Positions 8,160-18,299 of a DNA stretch of 64,000 nucleotides are shown here, one piece after another (the first letter of the stretch is position 1; every line of letters starts with the position of its first letter). The notes beneath the pieces are model-generated. The model was given only the letters and a program-made list of their open reading frames with translations. It had not been told where the DNA came from and did not search any database. Source of the DNA: Microbacterium sp. BH-3-3-3 (lineage in GTDB: Bacteria; Actinomycetota; Actinomycetes; Actinomycetales; Microbacteriaceae). Location of the stretch: positions 434,001 through 498,000 of the forward strand of contig NZ_VEFS01000002.1 in the NCBI RefSeq assembly GCF_007679045.1, written 5' to 3'. The position numbers and the translations under genes were made by a program.

Positions 8160-9406
8160 GCGTCGTCCTCGTCGTCAACAGCGGTTCGTCGTCGTTCAAG
8201 TACCAGTTGCTCGACATGGCGCACGAGCGGGTGCTGGCATCCGGTCTCGTCGAACGCATCGGCGACCCTTCGACAGGCTCAGGGACCGGGGGAACGGCGA
8301 CCCACACCATCACCGCCGCGGCCCTCTCCGCTCCCGACGCTCCGGCGCCCACGGTGACGGATGCCACCTACACGATCGAGCGCGAGATCCCCGACCACAC
8401 CGCGGGCTTCGCCGTCATGCTCGACGCCTTCGCCGCGCACGGGCCCTCGCTCGACGAGCGCGCCCCGGTCGCGGTCGGTCACCGTGTCGTGCACGGCGGT
8501 GCGCGCTTCTTCGCGCCCACGGTCGTGACGCCGCTCGTCGAGATCAACATCGACGAGCTGTCGGTCCTGGCGCCTCTCCACAATCCCGCGAACCTCGCGG
8601 GGATCGTCGCGGCGAAGAAGGCGTTCCCCGACGTTCCGCACGTGGCCGTGTTCGACACGGCCTTCCACCAGTCGCTCGCTCCCGAGGCGTACACGTACGC
8701 GATCGACCGCGAGGTCGCCGAGGCCCACCGCATCCGTCGCTACGGTTTCCACGGCACGAGCCACAAGTTCGTCAGCGAGGCAGCCGCCGCCTTCGTGGGT
8801 CGCCCGCTCACCGAGCTGAAGCAGATCGTGTTCCACCTCGGCAACGGCGCCTCGGTCGCCGCGATCGAGGGCGGGCGTTCGGTCGACACCTCGATGGGCC
8901 TCACGCCTCTCGAGGGGCTCGTCATGGGCACGCGCTCGGGAGACCTCGACCCAGCGGTGCTGCTGCAGCTCGCGCGCCGCGCCGAGATGTCGACCGCCGA
9001 TCTCGACACGCTGCTCAACAAGCGCTCGGGCCTGCTCGGCATCGCGGGAGTGTCCGACATGCGCGACATCCAGCAGCGACGCGAGGCGGGAGACCCGGCG
9101 GCGCGCCTGGCCTTCGACGTCTACATCCATCGCCTGCGCGCGTACGCGGGCGCGTACCTCGCGCAGTTGGACGGGGTCGACGTCATCTCGTTCACCGCGG
9201 GGGTGGGCGAGAACGCCGCCGCCGTGCGCGCCGAGGCCATGGCGACTCTCGGGTTCGCCGGGGTCGAGATCGACGCCGAGCGCAATGCGACGCGCGGACG
9301 CGGCATCCGGCGCATCTCCACCGACGCCTCGCGCGTCGAGGTGCTCGTCGTGCCCACCGACGAAGAGCTCGAGATCGCGCGGCAGACCCTGTCGGTCACC
9401 CGCTGA
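8156..9406 (+). CDS. ackA: Acetate kinase
   Basis: 416 residues. It phosphorylates acetate with ATP and is the second gene of the pta-ackA pair (ATGA overlap). The ASKHA motifs are complete: VNSGSSSFKYQLLD at the N-terminus, VFDTAFHQSLAP, YGFHGTSHKFV, and HLGNGASVAAIEGG followed by TSMGLTPLEGLVMGTRSGD. It is a little longer than usual because of an insertion near residue 37 reading DPSTGSGTGGT. That peptide is the translation of a dispersed palindromic repeat at 8264-8288. The insertion lies between beta strands ahead of the acetate-binding core and leaves the frame intact, so the enzyme should be active. Confidence 0.97.
   Translation: MSVVLVVNSGSSSFKYQLLDMAHERVLASGLVERIGDPSTGSGTGGTATHTITAAALSAPDAPAPTVTDATYTIEREIPDHTAGFAVMLDAFAAHGPSLDERAPVAVGHRVVHGGARFFAPTVVTPLVEINIDELSVLAPLHNPANLAGIVAAKKAFPDVPHVAVFDTAFHQSLAPEAYTYAIDREVAEAHRIRRYGFHGTSHKFVSEAAAAFVGRPLTELKQIVFHLGNGASVAAIEGGRSVDTSMGLTPLEGLVMGTRSGDLDPAVLLQLARRAEMSTADLDTLLNKRSGLLGIAGVSDMRDIQQRREAGDPAARLAFDVYIHRLRAYAGAYLAQLDGVDVISFTAGVGENAAAVRAEAMATLGFAGVEIDAERNATRGRGIRRISTDASRVEVLVVPTDEELEIARQTLSVTR
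8264..8288. repeat. REP-like palindromic repeat copy inside ackA
   Basis: GACCCTTCGACAGGCTCAGG plus GACCG, with outer inverted arms GACCCT/AGGGACC. It matches the copy at 13715-13739 in dnaX at 22 of 25 positions. From memory, closely related GGTCCCTTCGACAGGCTCAG-type palindromes are common between genes in actinobacterial genomes. Here it is read in frame as DPSTGSGT. Confidence 0.75.
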
Positions 9407-9474
9407 GACACCTCGTCCCGTTACGCTGACCCCGCCCTGCTGGGGCGATCGTCTTCTTCGACCCGGAGTTCCCC

Positions 9475-10209
9475 ATGACCCCCACCGCCGATCTGCCCGA
9501 CCTGACGACGTTCGACGGGGTGCTGTTCGATCTCGACGGCGTGCTGACCCCCACCGCCGAGGTGCACATGCGGGCGTGGAAGACGATGTTCGACGAGCTG
9601 TTCGCCGCGTGGAAGATCGAGCCGGCCTACACCGACCGCGACTACTTCGAGTACGTCGACGGCAAGAAGCGCTACGACGGCGTGGCGAGCCTGCTGCGCA
9701 GCCGCGACGTCGAGGTGCCGTGGGGCGATCCCTCCGACGACCCCTCCGAAGACACCGTGTGCGGAGTCGGCAACCGCAAGAACGTGGTCTTCTCAGAGAT
9801 CCTCCGCCGCGAGGGCATCGCGCCGTACCCGGGGTCGGTGGCCCTTCTCGACGTGCTCCAGAAGGCCGGGGTCCCCATCGCTGTCGTGTCGAGCTCGAAG
9901 AACGCCGTCGAGGTGCTCGACGCCGCCGGCATCCGCGATCGCTTCCCCGTCGTCATGGACGGCGTCGTCGCCGAGCGCGACCACCTGTCGTCGAAGCCCG
10001 CACCCGACGTGTTCGCCGAGGCGGCGCGCATGCTGGGCGTCGACCCGGCCCGATCCGTCGCCGTCGAAGACGCACTGAGCGGCGTGAAGTCGGCCGTCGC
10101 GGCCGGATACGCGGTCGTCGTCGGCGTCGATCGCGGCGTCGGGGCCGACGACCTCGCCTCCGCCGGGGCCACCGTGGTCGTCGACGACCTCGCGGCCTTC
10201 GTAGACTGA
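9475..10209 (+). CDS. pgmB: HAD hydrolase, beta-phosphoglucomutase type
   Basis: 244 residues. HAD motif I is FDLDGVLTPTAEVHMRAWK, with nucleophile Asp and acid/base Asp. The cap domain follows, with motif II VVSSSKN (residues 140-147), motif III Lys in SSKPAPDVF and motif IV VEDALSGVKSA. The next gene is a GH65 disaccharide phosphorylase, which releases beta-glucose 1-phosphate. This pairing is the standard context for beta-phosphoglucomutase, which converts it to glucose 6-phosphate. Context plus motifs support the name; a general sugar-phosphate phosphatase is the alternative. Confidence 0.85.
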   Translation: MTPTADLPDLTTFDGVLFDLDGVLTPTAEVHMRAWKTMFDELFAAWKIEPAYTDRDYFEYVDGKKRYDGVASLLRSRDVEVPWGDPSDDPSEDTVCGVGNRKNVVFSEILRREGIAPYPGSVALLDVLQKAGVPIAVVSSSKNAVEVLDAAGIRDRFPVVMDGVVAERDHLSSKPAPDVFAEAARMLGVDPARSVAVEDALSGVKSAVAAGYAVVVGVDRGVGADDLASAGATVVVDDLAAFVD

Positions 10210-10282
10210 GCCGTCGCCTGCACGCGACCCACCCGACTCACCGCGGGCGCGCGGGATGCCCCCTCGCCCTGGAAGGCACGTG

Positions 10283-12820
10283 ATGATCGATCGCGATCGT
10301 TTCCCCATCGACGAATGGCGTCTCGTAGAAACCGAGTTCTCGCTCGACGACGTGGGGGTCACCGAGACCCTCTTCGCGGTCGGCAACGGCTACCTCGGAC
10401 TGCGCGGCAACTCCATCGAGGGGCGGTTCGCGCTCGAACAGGGCACGTTCATCAACGGGTTCCACGAGACGTTCCCGATCCGTCACGCCGAGCAGGCCTA
10501 CGGTTTCGCCGAGGTCGGTCAGACGATCATCAACGCTCCGGATGCCAAGGTCATGCGCGTCTACGTCGACGACGAGCCGCTGTCGCTCGACGTCGCCGAC
10601 GTGCGGGAGTACGAGCGCGTGCTCGACATGCGTCAGGGGATCCTGCGCCGCAACCTCCTGTGGGTCACGCCCTCGGGCAAGCGCGTGCGCATCGAGGACG
10701 AGCGCTTCGTGTCGTTCGACGAGAAGCACCTCGCGGTGCTGCGCCTGACCGTCACCGTGCTCGATGCCGACGCCCCCGTCACCGTGAGCAGCCAGCTGCT
10801 GAACCGTCAGGACGGCGAGGGCATCTACGGCGGTTCGCCCATGGCATCGAAGCAGTCCGGTTTCGACCCGCGCAAGACCGAGAAGCTCAGCGACCGCGTG
10901 CTGCAGCCGCGCGAGTACTGGCAGGACGGCGACCGCTCGGCCCTCAGCTACGAGGTCAGCGAGTCGGCCATGACGCTCGCCGTCATCGCCGACCACCTCG
11001 TCGAGACCGAGAACGAGTACACCTCGCGCCAGCTCATCGAGCCCGACATCGCCAAGAACGTCTATCGGGTGCACGCCCGGGCCGGCGTCCCCACCACGAT
11101 CACCAAGCTCGTGAGCTACCACACCTCGCGTGGCGTTCCCACGGGTGAGCTGCTCGACCGCTGCCGCCGCACGCTCGATCGCGCGGTCGAGACGGGCGTC
11201 GACCGGCTCGTCGAGAAGCAGATCGCCTGGTACGCCGACTTCTGGGATCGCTCCGACGTGCGCATCGGCGGTCACGGCGACCTGCAGCAGGCCACGCGCT
11301 GGTGCCTCTTCCAGCTCGCGCAGGCGGCCGCCCGCGCCGACGGGCAGGGCGTGCCGGCCAAGGGCGTCACGGGCTCCGGCTACAGCGGGCACTACTTCTG
11401 GGACACCGAGGTCTACGTGCTGCCGTTCCTGGCGTACACGTCGCCGCTGTGGGCCCGCAACGCGCTGCGCATGCGCTACCTCATGCTTCCCGCGGGCCGC
11501 AAACGCGCGCACCAGCTGAATGAGGCCGGGGCGTTGTTCCCGTGGCGCACCATCAACGGCGAAGAGGCCTCGGCCTACTACGCCGCGGGCACGGCGCAGT
11601 ACCACATCAACGCCGACGTGGCCTACGCGCTGGCGAAGTACGTGCGGGCGACCGGCGACGAGGAGTTCCTCGCCCGTGAGGGCGTCGACATCGCCGTCGA
11701 CACGGCCCGCCTGTGGGCGACGCTGGGGTTCTGGCGCTCGAGCGACGGCTCCGACGACGGGGAGCGCGACTCCTTCCACATCCACGGCGTCACCGGGCCC
11801 GACGAGTACACCACCGTCGTCAACGACAACCTGTTCACCAACGTCATGGCGCGGTTCAACCTGCGCTTCGCCGCGCGCACGGTCCGCGATCTCGCCGACC
11901 GTGATCCCGACGCGTACGCGCACATGGCCGATCGCATGAACCTCGACCCGTCGGAGCCCGAGCGGTGGGACAAGGCCGCCGAGGCCATGCACATCCCGTT
12001 CAGCGAGGCCCTCGGCATCCACCCCCAAGACGCCGTGTTCCTCGAGCGCGAGATCTGGGACCTCGAGAACACCCCGCCCGATCAGCGTCCGCTGCTGCTG
12101 CACTTCCACCCGCTGGTGATCTACCGGTACCAGGTGCTCAAGCAGGCCGACGTGGTGCTCGCGCTGTTCCTGCAGGGCAATCACTTCACGGATGCCGAGA
12201 AGCTCGCCGACTTCGAGTACTACGACCCGCTGACCACGGGCGACTCGACGCTGTCGGCGGTCGTGCAGTCGATCCTCGCGGCGGAGGTCGGCTACCAGGA
12301 CCTCGCCTTGGAGTACTTCCGTCAGGCCGCGTTCGTCGACCTCGGCGACCTGCATCACAACGCCTCTGACGGCGTGCACGTGGCCTCGGCCGGTGGGGTG
12401 TGGACGGCCCTCGTCAGCGGTTTCGGCGGCATGCGCGACCACTTCGGTCTGCTGACCTTCGACCCGCGTCTGCCCGCCGACTGGCCCGAGCTGTCGTACG
12501 TGCTGCACTGGCACGGCACGCGCCTCGACATCACCCTCACCGCGTCGGCGCTGACCCTTCGCGCCGGGGGAGAGGGCGGCCCCGTCACCTTCGCCGTGCG
12601 CGGGGTGGACTACACCGTCGCGCCGGGTGAGACGGTGCGCGTGGCCCTGCACGGACAGGGGCCGGTGCGGCCCGGTCGTCCCTCGATCCGCCAGCTCGAG
12701 GGCTCCGTGCGCGAGGACGGCACGCTGCTGTCGGCGTCGGTGCCGATCGTCACCGCGACCATCCCGGTCGTCGGCGACGACGAGGCACCCATCGCGGTCG
12801 GACTCGACGGCGGTTTCTGA
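10283..12820 (+). CDS. GH65 family glycoside phosphorylase (maltose/trehalose/kojibiose phosphorylase type)
   Basis: 845 residues from ATG 10283, with GGAAGG about 8 nt upstream; GTG 10280 is immediately adjacent and cannot be excluded. The N-terminal beta-sandwich begins with FPIDEWRLVETEFS and FAVGNGYLGLRGN. The (alpha/alpha)6 barrel contains SGYSGHYFWDTEVYVLPF and HGVTGPDEYTTVVNDN, the latter carrying the GH65 general-acid Glu. It cleaves an alpha-linked glucose disaccharide with phosphate, giving beta-glucose 1-phosphate for the upstream phosphoglucomutase. The exact linkage (maltose, trehalose, kojibiose or nigerose) cannot be told from motifs alone. Confidence 0.92.
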   Translation: MIDRDRFPIDEWRLVETEFSLDDVGVTETLFAVGNGYLGLRGNSIEGRFALEQGTFINGFHETFPIRHAEQAYGFAEVGQTIINAPDAKVMRVYVDDEPLSLDVADVREYERVLDMRQGILRRNLLWVTPSGKRVRIEDERFVSFDEKHLAVLRLTVTVLDADAPVTVSSQLLNRQDGEGIYGGSPMASKQSGFDPRKTEKLSDRVLQPREYWQDGDRSALSYEVSESAMTLAVIADHLVETENEYTSRQLIEPDIAKNVYRVHARAGVPTTITKLVSYHTSRGVPTGELLDRCRRTLDRAVETGVDRLVEKQIAWYADFWDRSDVRIGGHGDLQQATRWCLFQLAQAAARADGQGVPAKGVTGSGYSGHYFWDTEVYVLPFLAYTSPLWARNALRMRYLMLPAGRKRAHQLNEAGALFPWRTINGEEASAYYAAGTAQYHINADVAYALAKYVRATGDEEFLAREGVDIAVDTARLWATLGFWRSSDGSDDGERDSFHIHGVTGPDEYTTVVNDNLFTNVMARFNLRFAARTVRDLADRDPDAYAHMADRMNLDPSEPERWDKAAEAMHIPFSEALGIHPQDAVFLEREIWDLENTPPDQRPLLLHFHPLVIYRYQVLKQADVVLALFLQGNHFTDAEKLADFEYYDPLTTGDSTLSAVVQSILAAEVGYQDLALEYFRQAAFVDLGDLHHNASDGVHVASAGGVWTALVSGFGGMRDHFGLLTFDPRLPADWPELSYVLHWHGTRLDITLTASALTLRAGGEGGPVTFAVRGVDYTVAPGETVRVALHGQGPVRPGRPSIRQLEGSVREDGTLLSASVPIVTATIPVVGDDEAPIAVGLDGGF

Positions 12821-12823
12821 GCT

Positions 12824-12862
12824 CCGAACGCGGCGGCACCCTGCGGGGGTCGCCGCGTTCGG
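12824..12862 (+). terminator. Hairpin after the GH65 gene
   Basis: CCGAACGCGGCG (12824-12835) pairs perfectly with CGCCGCGTTCGG (12851-12862) around a 15-nt loop, 4 nt after the GH65 stop. There is no clear U-tract, as is usual for actinobacterial terminators. The rest of the interval to dnaX (12863-13027) shows nothing but the dnaX promoter. Confidence 0.6.
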
Positions 12863-13027
12863 CGTTCGGGGGCGCCCTCTCCGCCCGCGGGAGGAGGACC
12901 GGGGAGGGGAGGACGCCAGGGGGCGATCGCGTCCTCCGTCGCCGGAATCTCCGCCGTTCCCCGCGGTCCGAGGGTCGATCGTCGGGGGCGCGGAGGCGAT
13001 GTCGGAGGTACGCCGTAGGCTGGTGGA

Positions 13028-16000
13028 GTGACGACAGCCCTGTACCGCCGATACCGCCCCGAGGCGTTCGGCGAGATGATCGGGCAGTCGCAGGTGACCG
13101 AGCCGCTCATGACCGCCCTGCGCAGCGACCGCGTGGGTCACGCGTATTTGTTCTCGGGTCCGCGCGGCTGCGGAAAGACCACCTCGGCCCGCGTTCTGGC
13201 GCGCTGCCTCAACTGCGCGGCGGGTCCCACCGACACCCCCTGCGGCACGTGCGACAGCTGCGTCGAGCTGGGGCGCGGCGGCGGCGGGTCGCTCGACGTG
13301 GTCGAGATCGACGCGGCGAGCCACAACGGTGTCGACGACGCCCGCGACCTGCGCGAGCGCGCGATCTTCGCCCCCGCGCGCGACCGCTTCAAGATCTTCA
13401 TCCTCGATGAGGCGCACATGGTGACGCAGCAGGGCTTCAACGCCCTGCTCAAGCTGGTCGAAGAGCCTCCGGCCCACGTGAAGTTCATCTTCGCCACCAC
13501 CGAGCCCGAGAAGGTGCTCGGCACCATCCGCTCGCGCACGCACCACTACCCGTTCCGGCTGGTTCCGCCCGCCGCGATGCTCGAGTACGTCCAAGAGCTC
13601 TGCGAGACCGAGGGCGTGAGCGTCGAAGCCGGCGTGCTGCCCCTCGTCGTTCGCGCCGGTGGCGGGTCGCCCCGCGACACCCTCTCGCTGCTCGACCAGC
13701 TCATCGCCGGCAGTGACCCGTCGACAGGCTCGGCGACCGAACCCGCGGGCCACGTGCTCGTGCGCTACGAGCGCGCGGTCTCGCTGTTGGGCTACACGCA
13801 CTCCGAGCTGCTCGACGAGGTCGTCGACGCCTTCGCCGCGAACGACGGCGGAGGAGCCTTCGCCGCCGTCGACCGTGTCGTGCAGACCGGCCAAGATCCC
13901 CGCCGGTTCGTCGACGACCTGCTCGAGCGCCTGCGCGACCTGATCATCGTGGCGGCCACGGGTGCGGGCGCCTCCGCGGTCCTGCGCGGTGTCCCCGACG
14001 ACGAGCTGGAGCGCATGTCGCGGCAGGCCACCGCCTTCGGAACCACCCGTCTGTCCCGCACGGCCGACCTCGTGGTGGCCGCGCTCGACGAGATGACCGG
14101 CGCCACCTCGCCCCGTCTTCAGCTCGAGTTGCTGGTGGCGCGCGTGCTCACGCACGCGGGTGTCGCTCAGGGCGGATCGCCCGCCACGGCGCACGACATC
14201 GAAGCAGGGCGCGGTCATGCCGCAGCCCCCGCGCAGGTCGCCCCCGCGACGGGGCGTCCCGCGTCACCCGCGGCCGACATCGCCGCCCCGTCGACCCAGT
14301 CGGCGGTGTCGTCCGCTCCCGCGGCGGCCCCGCGCATCGCGTCGCCCGGTACCTCATCGGGCGGCGCCTCGTCGCCGGCCGTGGCCTCCCCGAAGATCGC
14401 TTCACCGGCGGTGGCCTCACCGACCGTGGCCTCGCCGGCCGTCGCTTCCCCCGGCATCGCCTCTCCTGGGGTCGCCGCCCCCCGCATCGCGTCGCCGGGC
14501 GGGGCAGCCCCCGCGGTGGCGTCTCCGGGCGTCGCCGCCCCGCGGATCGCGGCTCCCGGTCGCCCCGAGCCGACGCCGGCGGATGCCGAGAGGCCCGCGC
14601 CCGCGCCCGCGACGAACCGCGTCGCCGCCCCCGCGACGGCCGGCAGCGCCCCCTCCGACGATGACGCCCCGCCGCCCTTCACCGACGACGACGCTCCGCC
14701 GCCGTTCGACGACGGCGACGCTTCCGTGTTCGACGAACCCGCACCGACCCGCGCGGCCTCGCCTGCGACGGCCGTCGAACCGGCTCTCGCCATGCCCGAC
14801 GACGACGAGGCGCACCCCTTCGACAGAGCGCCCTCGGCGGCATCCGTCTCGACGTCGGGAGGCACTTCAGCAACAGATTCCGTCGCGGAGGCCGAGCCGG
14901 ACGCGAAGCCCGAACCGGTCGCGAAGCCCGAGTCCACGACGAAAGCCGCGCCGGCGTCGGAGCCCGAGTCGGCGTCCACGGCCCCGCCCGCTGAGGCGAC
15001 CGGCACAGCCGAGCCCTCGGAACGCGTCGAGCCCGCTGCGGCGGCTGAGCCGACGGCGACCCCCGCGCCCGACGCGACCCCCGCGCCCGACGCGACCCCC
15101 GCGCCCGACGCGACCCCCGCGCCCGACGCGGCAGCCCAGAACGACGCGGCAGCCGAGAGTGCCGCTGCGGCGGAGCCCGCCGACGCGGCTCCCGCGCCCG
15201 GCGAAGCTCCCGCATCCGACGAGGCCTTCCCGCTCGAGCCGTCCGCCCCGACGCCGCCGGCGACCCCGGTCGGCCCGATCGACCTGGCGCACGTACGAGA
15301 CGCGTGGCCCGAGGTGCTGGGTCAGCTCGAGGTGGCGAGCCGTGCCTCATGGCTGATCGTGTCGACCTCGACTGTCGTCGCGTACGACGACGACGTGCTC
15401 ACCCTCGCGTTCCGCACGACGAACGATCTGTCGGCGTTCAAGACCCGCACGCCCGAGGGCGGCCCGAGCGAAGACCTGCGGCAGGCGATCCAGGCCGTGC
15501 TCGGGGTCCGAGTGAAGTACCTCGCCCGCCTCGAGGGCGACCAGCCCGGTGGCCCCGGTGGGTCGGGCGGTGGCCCCGGCGGTCAGGGCGGCGCTCCGCG
15601 CGGACCGGCCGGCCCGGCGCCCGCCGGCCCGCAGGCGACGCGACCGAGCGGGCAGCAGCCCCCCGCGCCGCGCGCCGCGACCTCGTCGGCCCCGTACGCC
15701 TCGTCGGTGACCGAGTGGGCCGTGGCGCCCATCCCGGCCTCCGACGGCGCCGCGCCGTCGGCGTTCCGCGCTCCGACCGCCCTGGCGGTCGACGACGAAC
15801 CCGACGAGGCCTCCGCGGGCATCGCACCGGCCACCCCCGTGCGCGAGGGTGTCGTGCTCCCGCCCCGTGACGTGGCCCGGTCGGTCCCGGCCCCCGAAGA
15901 GGTCGACGACGACGACGTGATCCCGCCCGCCGACGAGACCGAGGCCCCGCTGCCGCCGGTCGTCGTTCCGCGCATGCCCCCGCTTGGCGGCGGCGTGCAG

Positions 16001-16087
16001 CGCTACGGCGAGGCGGTCGTGCGACAGATGCTCGGCGCCACCTACGTGCGTGACGAACCCTACGAGCCCCCGACGAGGTTCAACTGA
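13028..16087 (+). CDS. dnaX: DNA polymerase III subunit gamma/tau
   Basis: 1019 residues. It is the clamp-loader ATPase that organises the replisome. The ATPase core covers residues 1-370: Walker [21 protein letters not shown], zinc-module cysteines in CLNCAAG and CGTCDSC, Walker [13 protein letters not shown], and sensor 1 [12 protein letters not shown] short insertion [12 protein letters not shown] near residue 230 comes from the dispersed repeat at 13715-13739. Residues about 380-760 are a low-complexity Ala/Pro/Ser tail with tandem ASPAV-type and TPAPDA repeats. A conserved polymerase-contact domain follows ([16 protein letters not shown]). I see no slippery site for a short gamma form. 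The GTG start lies 6 nt after TAGGCT (13016-13021). It is coupled to recR. Confidence 0.96.
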   Translation: MTTALYRRYRPEAFGEMIGQSQVTEPLMTALRSDRVGHAYLFSGPRGCGKTTSARVLARCLNCAAGPTDTPCGTCDSCVELGRGGGGSLDVVEIDAASHNGVDDARDLRERAIFAPARDRFKIFILDEAHMVTQQGFNALLKLVEEPPAHVKFIFATTEPEKVLGTIRSRTHHYPFRLVPPAAMLEYVQELCETEGVSVEAGVLPLVVRAGGGSPRDTLSLLDQLIAGSDPSTGSATEPAGHVLVRYERAVSLLGYTHSELLDEVVDAFAANDGGGAFAAVDRVVQTGQDPRRFVDDLLERLRDLIIVAATGAGASAVLRGVPDDELERMSRQATAFGTTRLSRTADLVVAALDEMTGATSPRLQLELLVARVLTHAGVAQGGSPATAHDIEAGRGHAAAPAQVAPATGRPASPAADIAAPSTQSAVSSAPAAAPRIASPGTSSGGASSPAVASPKIASPAVASPTVASPAVASPGIASPGVAAPRIASPGGAAPAVASPGVAAPRIAAPGRPEPTPADAERPAPAPATNRVAAPATAGSAPSDDDAPPPFTDDDAPPPFDDGDASVFDEPAPTRAASPATAVEPALAMPDDDEAHPFDRAPSAASVSTSGGTSATDSVAEAEPDAKPEPVAKPESTTKAAPASEPESASTAPPAEATGTAEPSERVEPAAAAEPTATPAPDATPAPDATPAPDATPAPDAAAQNDAAAESAAAAEPADAAPAPGEAPASDEAFPLEPSAPTPPATPVGPIDLAHVRDAWPEVLGQLEVASRASWLIVSTSTVVAYDDDVLTLAFRTTNDLSAFKTRTPEGGPSEDLRQAIQAVLGVRVKYLARLEGDQPGGPGGSGGGPGGQGGAPRGPAGPAPAGPQATRPSGQQPPAPRAATSSAPYASSVTEWAVAPIPASDGAAPSAFRAPTALAVDDEPDEASAGIAPATPVREGVVLPPRDVARSVPAPEEVDDDDVIPPADETEAPLPPVVVPRMPPLGGGVQRYGEAVVRQMLGATYVRDEPYEPPTRFN
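13715..13739. repeat. REP-like palindromic repeat copy inside dnaX
   Basis: GACCCGTCGACAGGCTCGGC plus GACCG, 22/25 identical to the copy in ackA (8264-8288) and in the same reading frame (DPSTGS). It sits in a loop of the DnaX ATPase region just before [12 protein letters not shown], where the family is normally shorter. Confidence 0.7.
15058..15129. repeat. 18-bp tandem repeat, four identical units, in dnaX
   Basis: Unit GACCCCCGCGCCCGACGC repeated four times without interruption, encoding TPAPDA-type hexapeptides in the tau linker. Perfect identity between units suggests recent copy-number change; the length probably varies between strains. Confidence 0.9.
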
Positions 16088-16680
16088 TGTACGACGGAAT
16101 CGTCCAAGACCTCATCGACGAGTTCGGCCGCTTGCCGGGCATCGGCCCGAAGTCGGCCCAGCGCATCGCGTTCCACATCCTGCAGTCGCCGTCGTTCGAC
16201 GTCTCGCGACTGTCGACTCTGCTCGGCGAGATCCGCGACAAGGTCAAGTTCTGCGAGATCTGCGGCAACGTCACCGAGCAGGAGCGCTGCTCCATCTGCC
16301 GCGACCCCCGTCGCAACGCCACCCTGATCTGCGTCGTCGAAGACGCGAAAGACGTGGCCGCGATCGAGCGCACCCGCGAGTTCCGCGGTCTGTACCACGT
16401 GCTCGGCGGGGCGATCAGCCCGATCGCCGGCATCGGTCCCGACGACCTGCGCGTCACCCAGCTCATGCAGCGCCTCGCCGACGGCACGGTGCAAGAGGTC
16501 ATCCTCGCGACCAACCCCAACCTCGAGGGCGAGGCGACCGCGACCTACCTCAGCCGGCTGCTGCACACGCTCGAGATCCGCGTCACCCGCCTGGCATCCG
16601 GACTCCCCGTCGGCGGAGACCTCGAATACGCCGACGAGGTCACCTTGGGTCGCGCCTTCGAGGGCCGCCGCACGCTCTGA
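16087..16680 (+). CDS. recR: Recombination protein RecR
   Basis: 197 residues, starting inside the dnaX stop (TGATG overlap). It shows an N-terminal helix-hairpin-helix ([17 protein letters not shown]), a four-cysteine zinc finger ([18 protein letters not shown]), a Toprim domain ([16 protein letters not shown] and [19 protein letters not shown]) and a C-terminal Walker-B-like tail. RecR acts with RecF/RecO to load RecA at gaps. Length and gene order (dnaX-recR) are standard. Confidence 0.97.
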   Translation: MYDGIVQDLIDEFGRLPGIGPKSAQRIAFHILQSPSFDVSRLSTLLGEIRDKVKFCEICGNVTEQERCSICRDPRRNATLICVVEDAKDVAAIERTREFRGLYHVLGGAISPIAGIGPDDLRVTQLMQRLADGTVQEVILATNPNLEGEATATYLSRLLHTLEIRVTRLASGLPVGGDLEYADEVTLGRAFEGRRTL

Positions 16681-16716
16681 CCTCGGCCTCGGAGAGTCTG
16701 CGCCGCCCGCCCGCGA

Positions 16717-18117
16717 CTACCGCCGCACGCGCGCCCGCACCCGGGTGACGCTGCTCAGCGTCGCGCGCACCGGCTGGCCGAGGTAGATGCCGAGCGAGGC
16801 GCCGACGGCCAACGCGATACCGATGGTCGCCGCCCCCGCGAGGGTGGTCACGCCGGTCATGAGCACGGTGGGGTCGTCGCCCGACTCGACCACGCCGAGC
16901 AGTCCGCGGAACACCGCGGCACCGGGCACGAGTGGCAGGATCGCCGCGGTCGTGATCGCGACCGACGGCACGTGCAGGCGGTAGGCGACCACGATGCCGG
17001 CGAAGCTGCCGACGAAGGCGCCCACGCCGCTCGCGGCCGCGACCTCGAAGCCGACCCCGGTCGCCGCGACGTACCCGGCCCAGGCGACGAGGCTGAGCGC
17101 CGCGCTGACCACGACGATGCGTGCGCCGGCGCCGTTGTACACCGCCACCGCGATGGCGATGACGGCGGCGCCCACGAACTGCAGGGCGACGGGTCCGAGC
17201 GGCAGAGCCGTCGACGGCGGCGACATGCCGAGACCGATGACGCGCACGGTCTCGAGACCGGCGAGGATTCCGAGTACCACGCCGAGCGTCTGCGTCGTCA
17301 GCTCGAGAATGCGGCCCGTGGCGGTGAGGGCGAAGCCGTCGATCGCGTCTTGGGCCGCGCCGACGACGGTGAGTCCCGCGAGCATCAGCACGATCCCGGA
17401 TGCCACGATCACCGACGGTCTGATCGCCGCGGCCGCGTCGAGGCCCGTGTAACGCAGCAGGGGGGAGAGCGCCGCGACGACGGTGAGCACGAAGCCGCCC
17501 GCGATCTGGGCGAAGAAGTAGGGCACGCGGGCACGGGCCATGATGTGCTGCGTGGTCGCCGCGAGCGCCGCGGCGATGAACGACAGCACGAGGGCGAGCC
17601 AGTTCGCACCGAACATGATGGCGACGCCGGCCGCGAGCGAGGCTTGCGAGACGATGACGATCGCGGGGCGGTAGCGGAACGGCAGGCGCCGGATGGCGCG
17701 GCAGCGCGAGATGGCGTCGTCGAGGGCCAGGCCGTTCGCGATCTCCTCGACGAGGGCCTGCAGGCGCTGCAGCTTCGCGTGGTCGGGTACCGAGCCGCGC
17801 ACGACGCGCAGCAGGGTCGTCGGATGGGTCGCCCCCGGCCGGCTGTGCGCGATGGTGATCGAGTTGTAGGTCACGTCGACGTGCACGGGGTCGAGTCCGT
17901 ACGCCCCGCACACGCGCACGATCGTGAGCGTCACCTCGTTGGCGGGCGCGCCGACGACCAGCATCGTCTCGCCGATGCGGATCGCGAGATCGAGGATGCG
18001 CGTCGACAGCGCCTCGTCGATGACGGGCAGCAGGGTCGTGTCGGGCGACGACGACGCGTCGTCGGTGTGCACGAGACGGCGCAGCGACGACAGCCAGTGG
18101 CCGGGGGTGAGCGGCAT
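16717..18117 (-). CDS. thrE: Threonine/serine exporter, ThrE family
   Basis: 466 residues on the minus strand, divergent from lysC. The N-terminal cytoplasmic domain has the ThrE/DUF1212 signature (RIGETMLVVGAPANEVTLTI, VDVTYNSITIAHSR). About ten hydrophobic segments follow, in the two-part arrangement of ThrE (DUF1212 plus DUF3815). The family exports threonine and serine by proton-driven transport. Its place beside aspartate kinase fits a role in balancing the aspartate-family amino-acid pool. Confidence 0.9.
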   Translation of the reverse strand: MPLTPGHWLSSLRRLVHTDDASSSPDTTLLPVIDEALSTRILDLAIRIGETMLVVGAPANEVTLTIVRVCGAYGLDPVHVDVTYNSITIAHSRPGATHPTTLLRVVRGSVPDHAKLQRLQALVEEIANGLALDDAISRCRAIRRLPFRYRPAIVIVSQASLAAGVAIMFGANWLALVLSFIAAALAATTQHIMARARVPYFFAQIAGGFVLTVVAALSPLLRYTGLDAAAAIRPSVIVASGIVLMLAGLTVVGAAQDAIDGFALTATGRILELTTQTLGVVLGILAGLETVRVIGLGMSPPSTALPLGPVALQFVGAAVIAIAVAVYNGAGARIVVVSAALSLVAWAGYVAATGVGFEVAAASGVGAFVGSFAGIVVAYRLHVPSVAITTAAILPLVPGAAVFRGLLGVVESGDDPTVLMTGVTTLAGAATIGIALAVGASLGIYLGQPVRATLSSVTRVRARVRR

Positions 18118-18299
18118 CCGATCGCTCCAGGGGGGAGGGGGTGGAACCCGTCGATCCTATCCGCGGGCGGCTGGGCGCTCGCATGACAGTACGTGCATGA
18201 CGGGGGCGGTATGCGCGCGCCTTTAGGATGATCCTCGGGCGCGACACCAGCGCCGGCGTCGTGGCATCCCGACGCACGACCCCTCCGGGAGTTCTCCTC

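Noticed and set aside
10238..14218. A 1326-codon open frame on the minus strand across GH65 and dnaX
   Set aside because: It is antisense to two unmistakable conserved genes. High-GC DNA with strong third-position bias gives long empty reverse frames; composition is Arg/Gly/Val/Asp-rich without any motif.
13028..16087. Programmed frameshift in dnaX giving a separate gamma subunit
   Set aside because: No A-AAA-AAG-type slippery heptamer or following hairpin is visible in the region after the ATPase core.
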